A stretch of DNA of 50,304 bases from Paracoccaceae bacterium (GTDB lineage: Bacteria > Pseudomonadota > Alphaproteobacteria > Rhodobacterales > Rhodobacteraceae): positions 1-50,304 of the forward strand of contig CANNIA010000027.1 of assembly GCA_947504705.1 (NCBI GenBank), given 5' to 3'. The position numbers and the translations under genes are program-made. A model generated the notes under the pieces. That model had not been told where the DNA came from and made no database searches. It saw only the letters and a list, made by a program, of their open reading frames with translations. Of this stretch, positions 34,685 through 42,934 are shown piece by piece. The number at the start of each line of letters is the position of its first letter. Position 1 is the first letter of the stretch.

Positions 34685-35109
34685 CCGGGCCCGGCCAGAT
34701 CCTGCATGCAACCTGCGTATCGGTCGATGGCCGCGGGCTTTTGATCATGGGGCCGTCGGGGTCGGGCAAGTCGTCGCTGGCGATCAGGCTTTTGGCGCTT
34801 GGGGCAAAGCTGGTCTCGGATGACCGGACCGCGCTTTGGGTCGAAAAGGGGCATATCCATGCCCGCTGCCCCGCCCCGGTGATCGGCAGGTTGATCGAGG
34901 CGCGCGGTGTCGGTCTTCTGCATGCCCCCACGGTCGAAGGAACGGTTCTTGCGCTTGTCGCCGATCTGTCGAAGACCGAGCAGGACCGGCTTCCGCCGTT
35001 TCGCAAGGTCACGATCATGGGATGCGAGCTGCCCCTTGTGCTGCAGGTGCAAAGCGACCATTTTCCCGCTGCGCTGATGCTTCATCTGCGCTGCGGACGC
35101 CAAGCATAG
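34681..35109 (+). CDS. hprK: HPr kinase/phosphorylase, short alphaproteobacterial form
   Basis: A 142-residue catalytic-domain-only HprK that phosphorylates HPr on Ser46. Walker A is [16 protein letters not shown] near residue 23, preceded by [24 protein letters not shown] and GVGLLHAP follow. It lacks the N-terminal domain of Gram-positive HprK, which is normal for this group. GTG start overlaps the chvG stop by 4 bp. It modifies the HPr coded 1.3 kb downstream. Confidence 0.92.
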   Translation: MTGPGQILHATCVSVDGRGLLIMGPSGSGKSSLAIRLLALGAKLVSDDRTALWVEKGHIHARCPAPVIGRLIEARGVGLLHAPTVEGTVLALVADLSKTEQDRLPPFRKVTIMGCELPLVLQVQSDHFPAALMLHLRCGRQA

Positions 35110-35122
35110 GCGTTGCGGACCA

Positions 35123-36040
35123 ATGATGACCAACCCGACCGACCCGGATCATCGTCTTGTCTTCGTCACTGGCCCTTCGGGTGCCGGGCGAACAACCGCG
35201 ATTCGGGTGTTGGAAGACCTTGGCTATGAAGGGATCGACAACATCCCGCTTAGTCTGGTTCCTCGGCTGGTTGACGGCGCGCCGCTTGGTCGCCCCATCG
35301 CACTGGGGCTGGACCCAAGGAACCGCGATTTCAACCCGACGGCGCTGATCGAGCTGATCGACAGCCTGACCCGCGATCCGCGCGTGGAACTTGAGGTGCT
35401 GTATCTTGACTGCGCGCCTGCCATTCTGATCCAGCGGTTCTCTGAAACCCGCAGGCGTCATCCGCTGGCCCCGAACGAAACCCCGGCCCAGGGCATCGCG
35501 CTGGAGCTGGATCTTCTGGCCCCGGTTCGGGTGCGCGCCGATCATCTGATCGACACGACCGAGCTGAACCAGCACGAGTTGAAGGCCGAAATCGCCCGGC
35601 TGTTCGACGTTGGCCCGGGTGGCCAGCTGTCAGTCTCGGTTCAGTCGTTCAGTTACAAGCGCGGCATCCCGCGTGGGGTCGACATGATCTTTGACTGCCG
35701 CTTCCTGGCCAATCCGCATTGGCAGGCAGGTTTGCGCGACCGGAATGGGCGCGACCCGGAGGTTGCCGCCTTTGTCGCGGGTGATTCCCGGTTTGATCCG
35801 TTCATCGCCAAGCTTCTTGATCTTCTGCTTTTCCTGCTTCCCGCCCATCTGGAAGAAGGCAAATCGCAGCTTGCGATCGGCTTTGGCTGCACCGGCGGGC
35901 AACACAGGTCGGTCGCTGTGGTCGAAATGGTCGGTAACGCACTTGCAGATGCCGGCTGGCCGGTGTCAAAACGTCACCGGGAACTGGAACGCAAGGCTGC
36001 GGGTGCGCAGGCCGAAGCAGTGAAAGCGGGGGACGCTTGA
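35123..36040 (+). CDS. rapZ: RNase adapter protein RapZ
   Basis: A 305-residue nucleotide-binding protein of the RapZ (YvcJ/YhbJ) family. The P-loop is [20 protein letters not shown], with Arg in the place of the usual Lys, then [14 protein letters not shown] and [19 protein letters not shown]. The C-terminal [19 protein letters not shown] is diagnostic. In enterobacteria RapZ directs RNase E to the GlmZ sRNA; in alphaproteobacteria its role is not settled and its gene usually sits with hprK and PTS genes as here. ATG 35126 is an equal alternative start. Confidence 0.93.
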   Translation: MMTNPTDPDHRLVFVTGPSGAGRTTAIRVLEDLGYEGIDNIPLSLVPRLVDGAPLGRPIALGLDPRNRDFNPTALIELIDSLTRDPRVELEVLYLDCAPAILIQRFSETRRRHPLAPNETPAQGIALELDLLAPVRVRADHLIDTTELNQHELKAEIARLFDVGPGGQLSVSVQSFSYKRGIPRGVDMIFDCRFLANPHWQAGLRDRNGRDPEVAAFVAGDSRFDPFIAKLLDLLLFLLPAHLEEGKSQLAIGFGCTGGQHRSVAVVEMVGNALADAGWPVSKRHRELERKAAGAQAEAVKAGDA

Positions 36041-36432
36041 TCGGGATCGTCATTGTGGCGCATGGCGGCTTGGCACGGGAGTATCTCTCGGCGGTCGAAC
36101 ATGTCGTTGGGCGGCAAGACGGGGTCCGGGCGATTGCCATCGAGGACAACCACGACCGCAAGGCCAAGCAGGAAGAGATCAGTGCTGCGGCCAATGCGGT
36201 GGACATGGGGCAGGGCGTGGTGGTGGTGACCGACATGTTCGGGGGGTCGCCTTCCAATCTGGCGCTTCCGGCCTGTTCTACCTCGGGTCGCCGCATCCTT
36301 TACGGCGCGAACCTGCCGATGCTGATCAAGCTGGCCAAATCGCGCGATCTGGGTGTGCCGGAAGCGGTGGCCGCGGCTCTGGATGCGGGACGGAAATACA
36401 TCAACAGTCTTGATCTTGGCGGGGGTGCCTGA
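36037..36432 (+). CDS. PTS EIIA component, mannose family (EIIA-Man)
   Basis: A 131-residue EIIA-Man domain protein. The phosphorylated His is His9 in [30 protein letters not shown] and [13 protein letters not shown] are typical. No EIIB, EIIC or EIID gene is nearby, so it probably works as a regulator at the end of the phosphorelay, not in sugar uptake. The TTG start overlaps the rapZ stop (TTGA); no better start exists. Confidence 0.92.
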   Translation: MIGIVIVAHGGLAREYLSAVEHVVGRQDGVRAIAIEDNHDRKAKQEEISAAANAVDMGQGVVVVTDMFGGSPSNLALPACSTSGRRILYGANLPMLIKLAKSRDLGVPEAVAAALDAGRKYINSLDLGGGA

Positions 36433-36434
36433 CA

Positions 36435-36704
36435 GTGACCAGTCGCAGCATCCGCATCATCAACGAAAAGGGCCTGCACGCCCGGGCCAGCGCGAAATTC
36501 GTCGAAACGGTCGAGGCGCATGATGCCGAGGCTAAGGTGTCGAAGGACGGGATGGAGGTCTCGGGTGATTCGATCATGGGCCTCTTGATGCTGGGCGCAT
36601 CGCGCGGAACCTCGATTGACGTCACCTGTTCGGGTGCAGAAGCGGAGAAACTCGCCGATGCACTCGAGGCGCTTGTTGCGGCCCGCTTCGGAGAGGATTA
36701 TTGA
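36435..36704 (+). CDS. ptsH: Phosphocarrier protein HPr
   Basis: An 89-residue HPr. Residue numbering is canonical: His15 in NEKGLHARASAKFVE takes phosphate from EI~P, and Ser46 in SGDSIMGLLMLG is the HprK target. The GTG start is 2 bp after the EIIA gene. EI (ptsP/ptsI) is not in the window. Together with HprK and EIIA it forms the regulatory PTS of alphaproteobacteria. Confidence 0.95.
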   Translation: MTSRSIRIINEKGLHARASAKFVETVEAHDAEAKVSKDGMEVSGDSIMGLLMLGASRGTSIDVTCSGAEAEKLADALEALVAARFGEDY

Positions 36705-36753
36705 ACGGTGATGCCCGGTCGGTTTCCGGGCGCATGCCGGGGACTGCCGCTTC

Positions 36754-37644
36754 GTGACTGAACAAAGCCAGATCGCCACCGAGGCGCCGACGGGGGCGCC
36801 GACCCAGGCCAGCAAATTGCCGGCGAAGAAGTATGATATGCGTCGGCTGTCATACTCTGGCACGTTCAAGAACCCCTTCAAAATTCTGTCGATCCGCGCC
36901 ATCGAATGGCTGACGGCAAAGTTCCATCTGCTGAGCCTGATCCGCAGTTTTGAAAAGACTGGCGTCCCCTTTGGCGCGCCGTTCTGGTCCAAGGCTGTTC
37001 GCCACATGGGGATTCGCGTCGATATCCCGGCGGAAGAGATTGCCCGCATCCCGGCAACCGGCGCGCTTGTCGTAGTGGCAAACCACCCGTCGGGTCTGGT
37101 CGACGGCATGATCATGGCGGAAATGATCAGCCGTGTGCGGTCGGACTTCAAGATCCTGACCCGCTCGCTTTTGACCGGCATCCCTGAAGTCGAGGAATTC
37201 ATGATCCCCGTGCCCTTCCCGCATGAGGATAACGCGCGCGAACTGGGCCTGAAGATGCGCGACGACACGATGGCGCATCTGAAAGCCGGGGGGGTGATCA
37301 TCCTGTTCCCCGCTGGCAAGGTCGCGATGTCCGAGGGTTGGTGGGGCCCGGCGGTGGAGAGCGAGTGGAACGTCTTCACCCACAAGATCGTGAAATCCTC
37401 CGGGGCCACGATCCTGCCGATCTTCTTTCCCGGCCAAAACTCCCGCGCGTTCCTGATCGCCAACAAGGTGTCAGACACGATCCGGCAGGGCCTGCTCTTG
37501 TATGAAATCAAGCGCAGCCTCTTCAAACCCCAGCGCCCGCATATCGGCCAGCCGATTTCGGCGGATGAGCTGAAGAAATGGGACGGCAACCCGAGAGGGT
37601 TCCTGGCTTGGCTGCGCGAGCATACGCTGGCGTTGGGGAAGTAG
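36754..37644 (+). CDS. LPLAT-family acyltransferase
   Basis: A 296-residue lysophospholipid-acyltransferase-fold protein. The catalytic block is VVVANHPSGLVDGMIMAEM, with His111 and Asp117 (HX5D spacing, as in the COG3176 hemolysin/OlsA-like group, not the HX4D of PlsC). A later LFPAGKVAMSEGWWGP gives the second motif. Substrates in this group include ornithine-lipid and phosphatidate precursors; which applies cannot be told. GTG 36754 is the only start that keeps the N-terminal basic segment. Same strand as, and 49 bp behind, ptsH. Confidence 0.83.
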   Translation: MTEQSQIATEAPTGAPTQASKLPAKKYDMRRLSYSGTFKNPFKILSIRAIEWLTAKFHLLSLIRSFEKTGVPFGAPFWSKAVRHMGIRVDIPAEEIARIPATGALVVVANHPSGLVDGMIMAEMISRVRSDFKILTRSLLTGIPEVEEFMIPVPFPHEDNARELGLKMRDDTMAHLKAGGVIILFPAGKVAMSEGWWGPAVESEWNVFTHKIVKSSGATILPIFFPGQNSRAFLIANKVSDTIRQGLLLYEIKRSLFKPQRPHIGQPISADELKKWDGNPRGFLAWLREHTLALGK

Positions 37645-37734
37645 GCCGTTCCTGAAACTAGCTCTGGGACACGCGGAGCGTAGCGGTGGCCTGTTTAGAC
37701 ACCTATGCTGTTTTAGTGACTGATATCTTCGCCG

Positions 37735-38181
37735 TCATCGGATCAGCCTAGCACGAAATGCGCCTGCGAGGCATCCGAGGGTGACAGCCGCTATCGCCGC
37801 TAACAGCAGAATTGGATCGGTTCTGCATCCTTCAACGATCGCGGCCTGGTAAATGCGGTCCGTTTGGTAATGGACCAAAGTCACGGCGAAGAAGGTCGCG
37901 CCAAGAAGGCTCCCAACGATGCCGATCCAAGACGACTTGAGCATCAGAGAGAGAACGAGAAGCACGACAAGGAGCAAGACGAAAGGGCTGACCGCATCCT
38001 TAAGGAAATCGGACACCGCGGAGACCGTTTCCCCGGACCATTCTGGCCGCACTTTGTCGCAAACTTCGGCCGCTGCCGACGAGCAAGGCAGGAGCATTGC
38101 CAGTGATAGGCTTCCGACCGCTTGCCTGAGGCCTCGAATTGCCAAGTTCAAGCTGTAGATCTCCTGGGCTTGTGTGGACAT
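37735..38181 (-). CDS. Small membrane protein of unknown function
   Basis: A 148-residue protein with a possible signal sequence (LSLAMLLPCSSAAAEVC) and about three hydrophobic helices (DAVSPFVLLLVVLLVLSLML, IVGSLLGATFFAVTLV, and ILLLAAIAAVTLGCLAGAF). Two cysteines, in AEVCDKVRP and VEGCRTDP, would face the periplasm. Similar small exported membrane proteins with this AEVCDKxRP start occur in Rhodobacterales as far as I recall, without known function. The base composition is less GC-rich than the neighbours, and the ribosome binding site is weak, so the exact start is uncertain. Confidence 0.6.
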   Translation of the reverse strand: MSTQAQEIYSLNLAIRGLRQAVGSLSLAMLLPCSSAAAEVCDKVRPEWSGETVSAVSDFLKDAVSPFVLLLVVLLVLSLMLKSSWIGIVGSLLGATFFAVTLVHYQTDRIYQAAIVEGCRTDPILLLAAIAAVTLGCLAGAFRARLIR

Positions 38182-38253
38182 TGGTCAGCGTGACTGCAGT
38201 GCAAACCAATGGCCGAAGTCAGCGTCATTTCCGTTATGGTAAGAAATTGACCT

Positions 38254-39129
38254 TCACCTAGTCGGCACAGGCACTTCGCCGCGATAATCATAGAACCCCC
38301 GCTGCGTCTTGCGGCCCAGCCAGCCGGCCTCGACATATTTGGTCAGCAGGGGGCAGGGCCGGTACTTGGTATCCGCCAGCCCCTCATGCAGCACGTTCAT
38401 GATCGCAAGACAGGTATCCAGTCCGATGAAATCCGCCAGCTCCAGCGGCCCCATCGGGTGGTTGGCGCCCAGTTTCAGCGATTCGTCGATGCTTTTGACG
38501 TTTCCGACGCCTTCGTACAGCGTATAGACCGCCTCGTTGATCATCGGCATCAGGATGCGGTTGACGATGAAGGCGGGGAAATCCTCGGCGCTCGCCGCCG
38601 TCTTGCCCAGCTTGCGCACCACCGCATGCATCGCGTCCCAGGTTTCCTGATCGGTGGCAATCCCCCGGATCAGTTCCACCAGTTGCATCACCGGCACCGG
38701 GTTCATGAAGTGAAAGCCCATGAATTTCTCGGGCCGGTCGGTGCGGCTGGCGAGGCGCGTGATCGAAATGGACGAGGTGTTTGAGGTCAGGATCGTCGTC
38801 GGCTTCAGGTGCGGCAGCAGGTCTTCGAAGATCGCCTGCTTGACCGTCTCACGTTCGGTCGCGGCTTCGATGATCAGGTCGCACTGGCCCAGATCGGCAA
38901 GCTTCAGCGTGGTCTTGATCCGCTCCATCGCCGCGCGCTTGTCAGCGGACAGGACCTTGCCGCGCGAGACCTGGCGTTCGATGTTGCGCTCGATTGTCTC
39001 CAGCGCCTTCGTGAGGCTGGCTTCGGAAATGTCGGTTATCAACACATCATAGCCCGCCAGCGCGAAGACGTGGGCGATGCCATTGCCCATCTGGCCCGCA
39101 CCGACGACGCCTACCTGCTTGATTTCCAT
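38254..39129 (-). CDS. hbdA: 3-hydroxybutyryl-CoA dehydrogenase
   Basis: A 291-residue NAD(P)-dependent dehydrogenase for 3-hydroxyacyl-CoA. The Rossmann motif is VGVVGAGQMGNGIAHVFALAG, followed by NTSSISITRLAS, FHFMNPVPVMQLVELIRG with the catalytic His, and FIVNRILMPMINEAV. The C-terminal half has NHPMGPLELADFIGLDTCL. Operon-like with etfA and etfB upstream, though a palindrome lies between. These enzymes deliver electrons to the quinone pool during fatty acid, butyrate or PHB metabolism. Confidence 0.94.
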   Translation of the reverse strand: MEIKQVGVVGAGQMGNGIAHVFALAGYDVLITDISEASLTKALETIERNIERQVSRGKVLSADKRAAMERIKTTLKLADLGQCDLIIEAATERETVKQAIFEDLLPHLKPTTILTSNTSSISITRLASRTDRPEKFMGFHFMNPVPVMQLVELIRGIATDQETWDAMHAVVRKLGKTAASAEDFPAFIVNRILMPMINEAVYTLYEGVGNVKSIDESLKLGANHPMGPLELADFIGLDTCLAIMNVLHEGLADTKYRPCPLLTKYVEAGWLGRKTQRGFYDYRGEVPVPTR

Positions 39130-39240
39130 CGCCGAGCCTCCATTCGATACCCTCGCTTATGCCCGCTGCATCTGACCCGCGCAAGGATGCCATCGCCGTG
39201 GAAAAGGGGCCGCCTGAAGGCGACCCCGTTGATCTGTTTC

Positions 39241-39268
39241 GTAGGGTGGGCAATATTGACCACCTTAC
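39241..39268. repeat. Palindrome at the etfA 3' end
   Basis: GTAGGGTGG (39241-39249) pairs with CCACCTTAC (39260-39268) with one mismatch and a 10-nt AT-rich loop. It abuts the etfA stop codon on the minus strand. The left arm matches the GTAGGRTGGGC arm of the hairpin after dxs (22851-22876). It may act as an attenuator or transcript end between etfA and hbd. Confidence 0.5.
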
Positions 39269-40195
39269 TTAGAGCTTCTCGATCATCTCTGGCACGGCGG
39301 TGAACAGGTCGGCGACCAGACCGTAGTCGGCCACCTGGAAGATCGGTGCCTCTTCGTCCTTGTTGATCGCAACGATGACCTTGCTGTCCTTCATCCCCGC
39401 CAGATGCTGGATCGCACCCGAGATGCCGATGGCCACATAAAGCTGCGGCGCGACGACCTTGCCGGTCTGGCCAACCTGCCAGTCGTTCGGGGCGTAGCCC
39501 GAATCGACGGCAGCGCGGCTGGCACCGACAGCGGCGTTCAGCTTGTCCGCCAGCTTTTCGATCAGCGCAAAGTCGGCCTGAGAGCCCACACCCCGGCCAC
39601 CCGAAACGACGATGCCTGCCGAGGTCAGCTCCGGACGGTCGCTTGAGGCAACCTTGTCCTCGACCCAAGCGGACATGCTGCCGTCAACGGTGGCTTGGAC
39701 CTTCTCGACCGCAGCCGAACCGCCTTTGCCCGCGGCCTCGAAGGTCGCGGTGCGGACGGTCATGATCTTCGTCGCGTCCGACGACTTGACGGTCTGGATC
39801 GCGTTACCGGCATAGATCGGGCGGTCGAAGGTCGCGGCGTCATGGACGGCGAGGACTTCCGAGATCACCATCACGTCCAGCATCGCCGCCACACGCGGCA
39901 GAACCGACTTCGACAGGGCGCCCGACGGCGCAACGATGTGCTCAAAGCCGCCTGCCAGCGACAGGACCAGTGCAGCGGTCGGCTCCGACATGCCATGGGC
40001 ATAGTCGGCACCTTCGGCCAGCAGGACCTTTGCCACGCCAGCCAGCGTTGCAGCCTCGGCCGCCGCAGCGGCTGCATCGGGGCCCGCGACCAGAACCGTC
40101 ACCGGTCCCAGCGATTTCACGGCGGTCAGGGTCTTTGCGACCTGATCGGTTGCCAGCGCACCGCCGACAACATCAGCAAGAAGAAGAACGGCCAT
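39269..40195 (-). CDS. etfA: Electron transfer flavoprotein alpha subunit
   Basis: A 308-residue subunit of the FAD/AMP-containing ETF, which carries electrons from acyl-CoA dehydrogenases to ETF-ubiquinone oxidoreductase. The FAD-binding C-terminal domain shows [52 protein letters not shown] and [19 protein letters not shown]. Starts one base after the etfB stop, a standard pairing. Confidence 0.97.
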   Translation of the reverse strand: MAVLLLADVVGGALATDQVAKTLTAVKSLGPVTVLVAGPDAAAAAAEAATLAGVAKVLLAEGADYAHGMSEPTAALVLSLAGGFEHIVAPSGALSKSVLPRVAAMLDVMVISEVLAVHDAATFDRPIYAGNAIQTVKSSDATKIMTVRTATFEAAGKGGSAAVEKVQATVDGSMSAWVEDKVASSDRPELTSAGIVVSGGRGVGSQADFALIEKLADKLNAAVGASRAAVDSGYAPNDWQVGQTGKVVAPQLYVAIGISGAIQHLAGMKDSKVIVAINKDEEAPIFQVADYGLVADLFTAVPEMIEKL

Positions 40196-40196
40196 C

Positions 40197-40958
40197 TCAG
40201 ATCACCCCCGCTTCGTCTTTGAGTTTCGCGATCAGCTCGGCCACCGAGCCGACCTTGACGCCAGCCTTGCGGCCTGCCGGTTCCACGGTCTTGATGATCG
40301 ACAACCGGGGCGAGATGTCCACGCCGTAATCCGCCGGGGTCTTGATCGCTAGCGGCTTGGCCTTGGCCTTCATGATGTTCGGCAAAGACGCATAGCGCGG
40401 CTCGTTCAGACGCAGGTCGACCGTGATGATCGTCGGCATCTTGACGATGATGGTCTGCAGACCGCCATCGACTTCGCGGGTCACGCGGGCCCTTTCGCCC
40501 TCGATTGCCAATTCCGAGGCAAACGTCGCCTGGCTCCAGCCGAGCAGGGCCGACAGCATCTGGCCGGTCGCGTTCATGTCATTGTCGATGGCCTGCTTGC
40601 CGCAAAGGACAAGGCCGGGGGCCTCTTCCTTGACCACGGCAGCCAGCAGCTTGGCGACGGCCAGCGGCTCGATGTCGTTGTGGACGTTGTCGGTCGCCTC
40701 GATCAGGATCGCGCGGTCTGCACCCATGGCAAGCGCGTTGCGCAGGGTTTCCTGGCTTTGCTTGACGCCGATGGAGACGACGACAACCTCGGTCGCAAGA
40801 CCCTTTTCCTTCAGCCGGATGGCCTCTTCGACGGCAATCTCGTCAAAGGGGTTCATCGACATCTTCACGTTCGCAAGGTCGACACCCGATCCGTCCGCCT
40901 TGACGCGAACCTTCACGTTATAGTCGATCACCCGCTTGACCGGGACCAGCACCTTCAT
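40197..40958 (-). CDS. etfB: Electron transfer flavoprotein beta subunit
   Basis: A 253-residue subunit that binds AMP and pairs with EtfA. The N-terminal [13 protein letters not shown], the signature [24 protein letters not shown] (split here at the Pro), and the [22 protein letters not shown] segment are typical. Its 5' side is a 243-bp gap holding a large inverted repeat that follows the upstream pduO-type gene. Confidence 0.97.
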   Translation of the reverse strand: MKVLVPVKRVIDYNVKVRVKADGSGVDLANVKMSMNPFDEIAVEEAIRLKEKGLATEVVVVSIGVKQSQETLRNALAMGADRAILIEATDNVHNDIEPLAVAKLLAAVVKEEAPGLVLCGKQAIDNDMNATGQMLSALLGWSQATFASELAIEGERARVTREVDGGLQTIIVKMPTIITVDLRLNEPRYASLPNIMKAKAKPLAIKTPADYGVDISPRLSIIKTVEPAGRKAGVKVGSVAELIAKLKDEAGVI

Positions 40959-41127
40959 GGCCGCAACTCCTTCGTATCGCGCCGGAATGGGCGCACAAGC
41001 TCTCCGGCCCGCGTTTAGCGCAGGGTTCGGCGGGGGAACAGAGCAAATGCGACACCTTCCAGCGACAGGACGCCGCGTTTTGATCGTGGGGGGCGATCAG
41101 CGAAGGCAGCATGGCTCAAACCGGAAT

Positions 41128-41190
41128 CTCCTCGAGCACTTCGTGCACTCGTCGTGGATGGTGCGAGGAGTGCACGAAGTGCTCGAGGAG
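41128..41190. repeat. Perfect 23-bp inverted repeat with a 17-bp spacer
   Basis: The left arm 41128-41150 is the exact reverse complement of the right arm 41168-41190. Past one G-G mismatch the pairing continues into the spacer for three Watson-Crick pairs and two possible wobble pairs, leaving a 5-nt loop. Each arm also contains a smaller self-complementary piece (GCAC-TTC-GTGC). On the minus strand it begins 11 nt after the stop of the adenosyltransferase gene, as a terminator would, but no T-run follows. It lies about 170 bp from the etfB start. Confidence 0.85.
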
Positions 41191-41201
41191 CCGAAGTCAA
41201 A

Positions 41202-41774
41202 TCAGCGCGTCAGGCCGGGAACCCACAGCACATCATCCTTGCCGTCATTGTTGGCGATGCGGCCCGCGACGAAGAACCAGTCGGACAGGCGGTTGAGGTA
41301 TTTCACCGCCTCGGGGTTCACATCTTCGACTGTGGCGGTTTCCACGACCAGCCGTTCGGCCCGGCGGCAGACGGTTCGGCAGAGGTGCATGTGCGCGGCC
41401 AGCGCGGACCCGCCCGGCAGGATGAAGCTGCGGAGCGGTGTTAACTTCGTGTTCATCGCGTCGATTTCAGTTTCAAGCCGCGACACTTGGCCTTCGATCA
41501 TCCGCAGCGCGGGGTATTCGCGGGTTGCGTCCAGATGCCGGTCGGGGGTGCACAGATCGGCCCCAAGGTCGAACAGGTCGTTCGAGATGCGCTTCAGCGC
41601 CTCGGCCAGCTCTCCGCTGGCGTGCAGGCGCGCGAGGCCCACAGTCGCGTTGGTTTCATCGACCGTGCCATAGGCCGAAACGCGCAAGCTATGCTTGGCC
41701 ACCCGCGTGCCGTTGCCAAGCGCGGTTTCGCCCGCGTCGCCGGTCTTGGTATAGATTTTCGACAGGACGACCAT
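41202..41774 (-). CDS. Cob(I)alamin adenosyltransferase, PduO type
   Basis: A 190-residue ATP:corrinoid adenosyltransferase that makes adenosylcobalamin. The N-terminal SKIYTKTGDAGETALGNG is the ATP-binding signature; LFDLGADLCTP and the FILPGGSALAAHMHLCRTVCRRAER block contain the conserved Arg and substrate residues, and LNRLSDWFF lies near the end. It follows the HIG1-domain gene by 15 bp. In Rhodobacterales adenosylcobalamin serves ribonucleotide reductase and acyl-CoA mutases. Confidence 0.94.
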   Translation of the reverse strand: MVVLSKIYTKTGDAGETALGNGTRVAKHSLRVSAYGTVDETNATVGLARLHASGELAEALKRISNDLFDLGADLCTPDRHLDATREYPALRMIEGQVSRLETEIDAMNTKLTPLRSFILPGGSALAAHMHLCRTVCRRAERLVVETATVEDVNPEAVKYLNRLSDWFFVAGRIANNDGKDDVLWVPGLTR

Positions 41775-41789
41775 CTTAGCTCCCCGCCT

Positions 41790-41993
41790 TCACGACCTTG
41801 ACCGCAGCCAAGCGAAGGCGGCGATCAGCACGACAGCCGCGAACTGCACTCCGATCCGCCAGCGCATGATCTTGTTGGCGTTTCGCTTGTTGAACTCGCC
41901 ACCCTTGGCGAAAGTGCCGATACCGAAGAGAAGGATCCCCAGCACGACAAAGCAGGCCACGGTGGCAAACAGGAACAGTGGGTCGGAAAACAT
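41790..41993 (-). CDS. HIG1-domain (twin-transmembrane) small protein
   Basis: A 67-residue protein with two hydrophobic helices (LFLFATVACFVVLGILLFGIG and VQFAAVVLIAAFAWL, the first written here in part as seen) around a loop KGGEFNKRNANKIMRWRIG. That loop is the HIG1/hypoxia-induced-domain signature. In mitochondria such proteins stabilise respiratory supercomplexes and cytochrome oxidase; the bacterial role is largely inferred. ATG 41993 is preceded by GGAGA. Probably co-transcribed with the downstream adenosyltransferase gene. Confidence 0.82.
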   Translation of the reverse strand: MFSDPLFLFATVACFVVLGILLFGIGTFAKGGEFNKRNANKIMRWRIGVQFAAVVLIAAFAWLRSRS

Positions 41994-42046
41994 GAGCAGG
42001 TCTCCTTTGCCCCTGATCTAGGCGCGCGGATGGGAAAAGCGAAGCC

Positions 42047-42093
42047 AAATTTCTTGAGTAAGAAATTTGAAAAGGATTTTCCCAAAAATCCTT
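42047..42093 (-). terminator. Two tandem AT-rich hairpins after the SDR gene
   Basis: AAATTTCTT/AAGAAATTT (42047-42055 with 42060-42068, loop GAGT) and AAGGATTTT/AAAATCCTT (42072-42080 with 42085-42093, loop CCCA) are two perfect 9-bp hairpins separated by 3 bp. They lie 5 bp past the SDR stop on the minus strand; the first is followed there by TTTTC. The AT-rich composition contrasts with the surroundings. A termination role is likely; I recall similar paired hairpins in related genomes. Confidence 0.65.
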
Positions 42094-42098
42094 GGGTC

Positions 42099-42923
42099 TC
42101 ACCCTTTGGCGATCAGCCAGTCCAGCATGCGGGTCGGCAAAAGCCGCCGAGCAAAGCCCATCAGATAGGTCGGCGTTGTGACATAGTAGCGCGCCTTTGG
42201 CCGCTTTGCCTCGACCGCGTGGATCAGCTTGGCGGTTACCGCCTCTGGCCCCAGCTCGAACGTGTCCTTCTTGGTCTTCTTGTCGTAAAGCCGCCCGCGC
42301 AGGCTGGAATACTGCTCTCGCCGGACGGAGTTTTCCCAGTCGATCCACTTTTCAAAATGCGGGATCGCGTTCTCGCGGATCTTGGTTGCGATAGGGCCCG
42401 GTTCGATCAGGATAACCTCGATTCCAGTGCCCTTCATCTCGATCCGCATCACATCGGAAAGCCCTTCCATGGCGAATTTCGTCGCCACATAGGCCCCGCG
42501 CCAGGTCATGCCCACCAGCCCCAGCACCGATGAGCAGTTCACGATCCGCCCATGGCCCTGCGCCCGCATCATCGGGATCACCCGGCGGGCAAGGTCGTGA
42601 TAGCCGAAAAGGTTGACCTCGAAGATTGCCCGCAAAGCGCCCCTTGGCAGGTCTTCCACCGCGCCGGGGCAGGCGAAAGCCCCGTTGTTGAACAGCGCAT
42701 CCAGCGTGCCGCCGGTCCGGGTCTTCACCTCGTCAACCGCCGCTGCGATGCTGTCTTCGTCGGCATAATCCAGACGAAAGCTTTCCAGCCCCTCGCCCCG
42801 CAGCCTTTCGCAATCCGCTTCCTGCCGGCAGGTCGCAAAGACCCGCCAGCCCCGCGCCTTCAGGCCGTGCGCTGCGTTAAGGCCTATGCCCGAAGAGCAT
42901 CCGGTGATCAGAATCGATTTCAT
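42099..42923 (-). CDS. Short-chain dehydrogenase/reductase (SDR family)
   Basis: A 274-residue classical SDR. The cofactor motif is ITGCSSGIGLNAAHGLKARG; FNNGAFACPG replaces the usual NNAG; the active site is NCSSVLGLVGMTWRGAYVATKFA with Ser, Tyr and Lys. The C-terminal helix LMGFARRLLPTRMLDWL may contact the membrane. Substrate unknown. Starts 11 bp after the upstream SH3b gene on the minus strand, so the two are probably one unit ending at the paired hairpins. Confidence 0.9.
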   Translation of the reverse strand: MKSILITGCSSGIGLNAAHGLKARGWRVFATCRQEADCERLRGEGLESFRLDYADEDSIAAAVDEVKTRTGGTLDALFNNGAFACPGAVEDLPRGALRAIFEVNLFGYHDLARRVIPMMRAQGHGRIVNCSSVLGLVGMTWRGAYVATKFAMEGLSDVMRIEMKGTGIEVILIEPGPIATKIRENAIPHFEKWIDWENSVRREQYSSLRGRLYDKKTKKDTFELGPEAVTAKLIHAVEAKRPKARYYVTTPTYLMGFARRLLPTRMLDWLIAKG

Positions 42924-42934
42924 GAATGTCTCGC

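Noticed and set aside
37645-37734. Possible small RNA in the gap after the acyltransferase gene
   Set aside because: No promoter or hairpin terminator could be identified.
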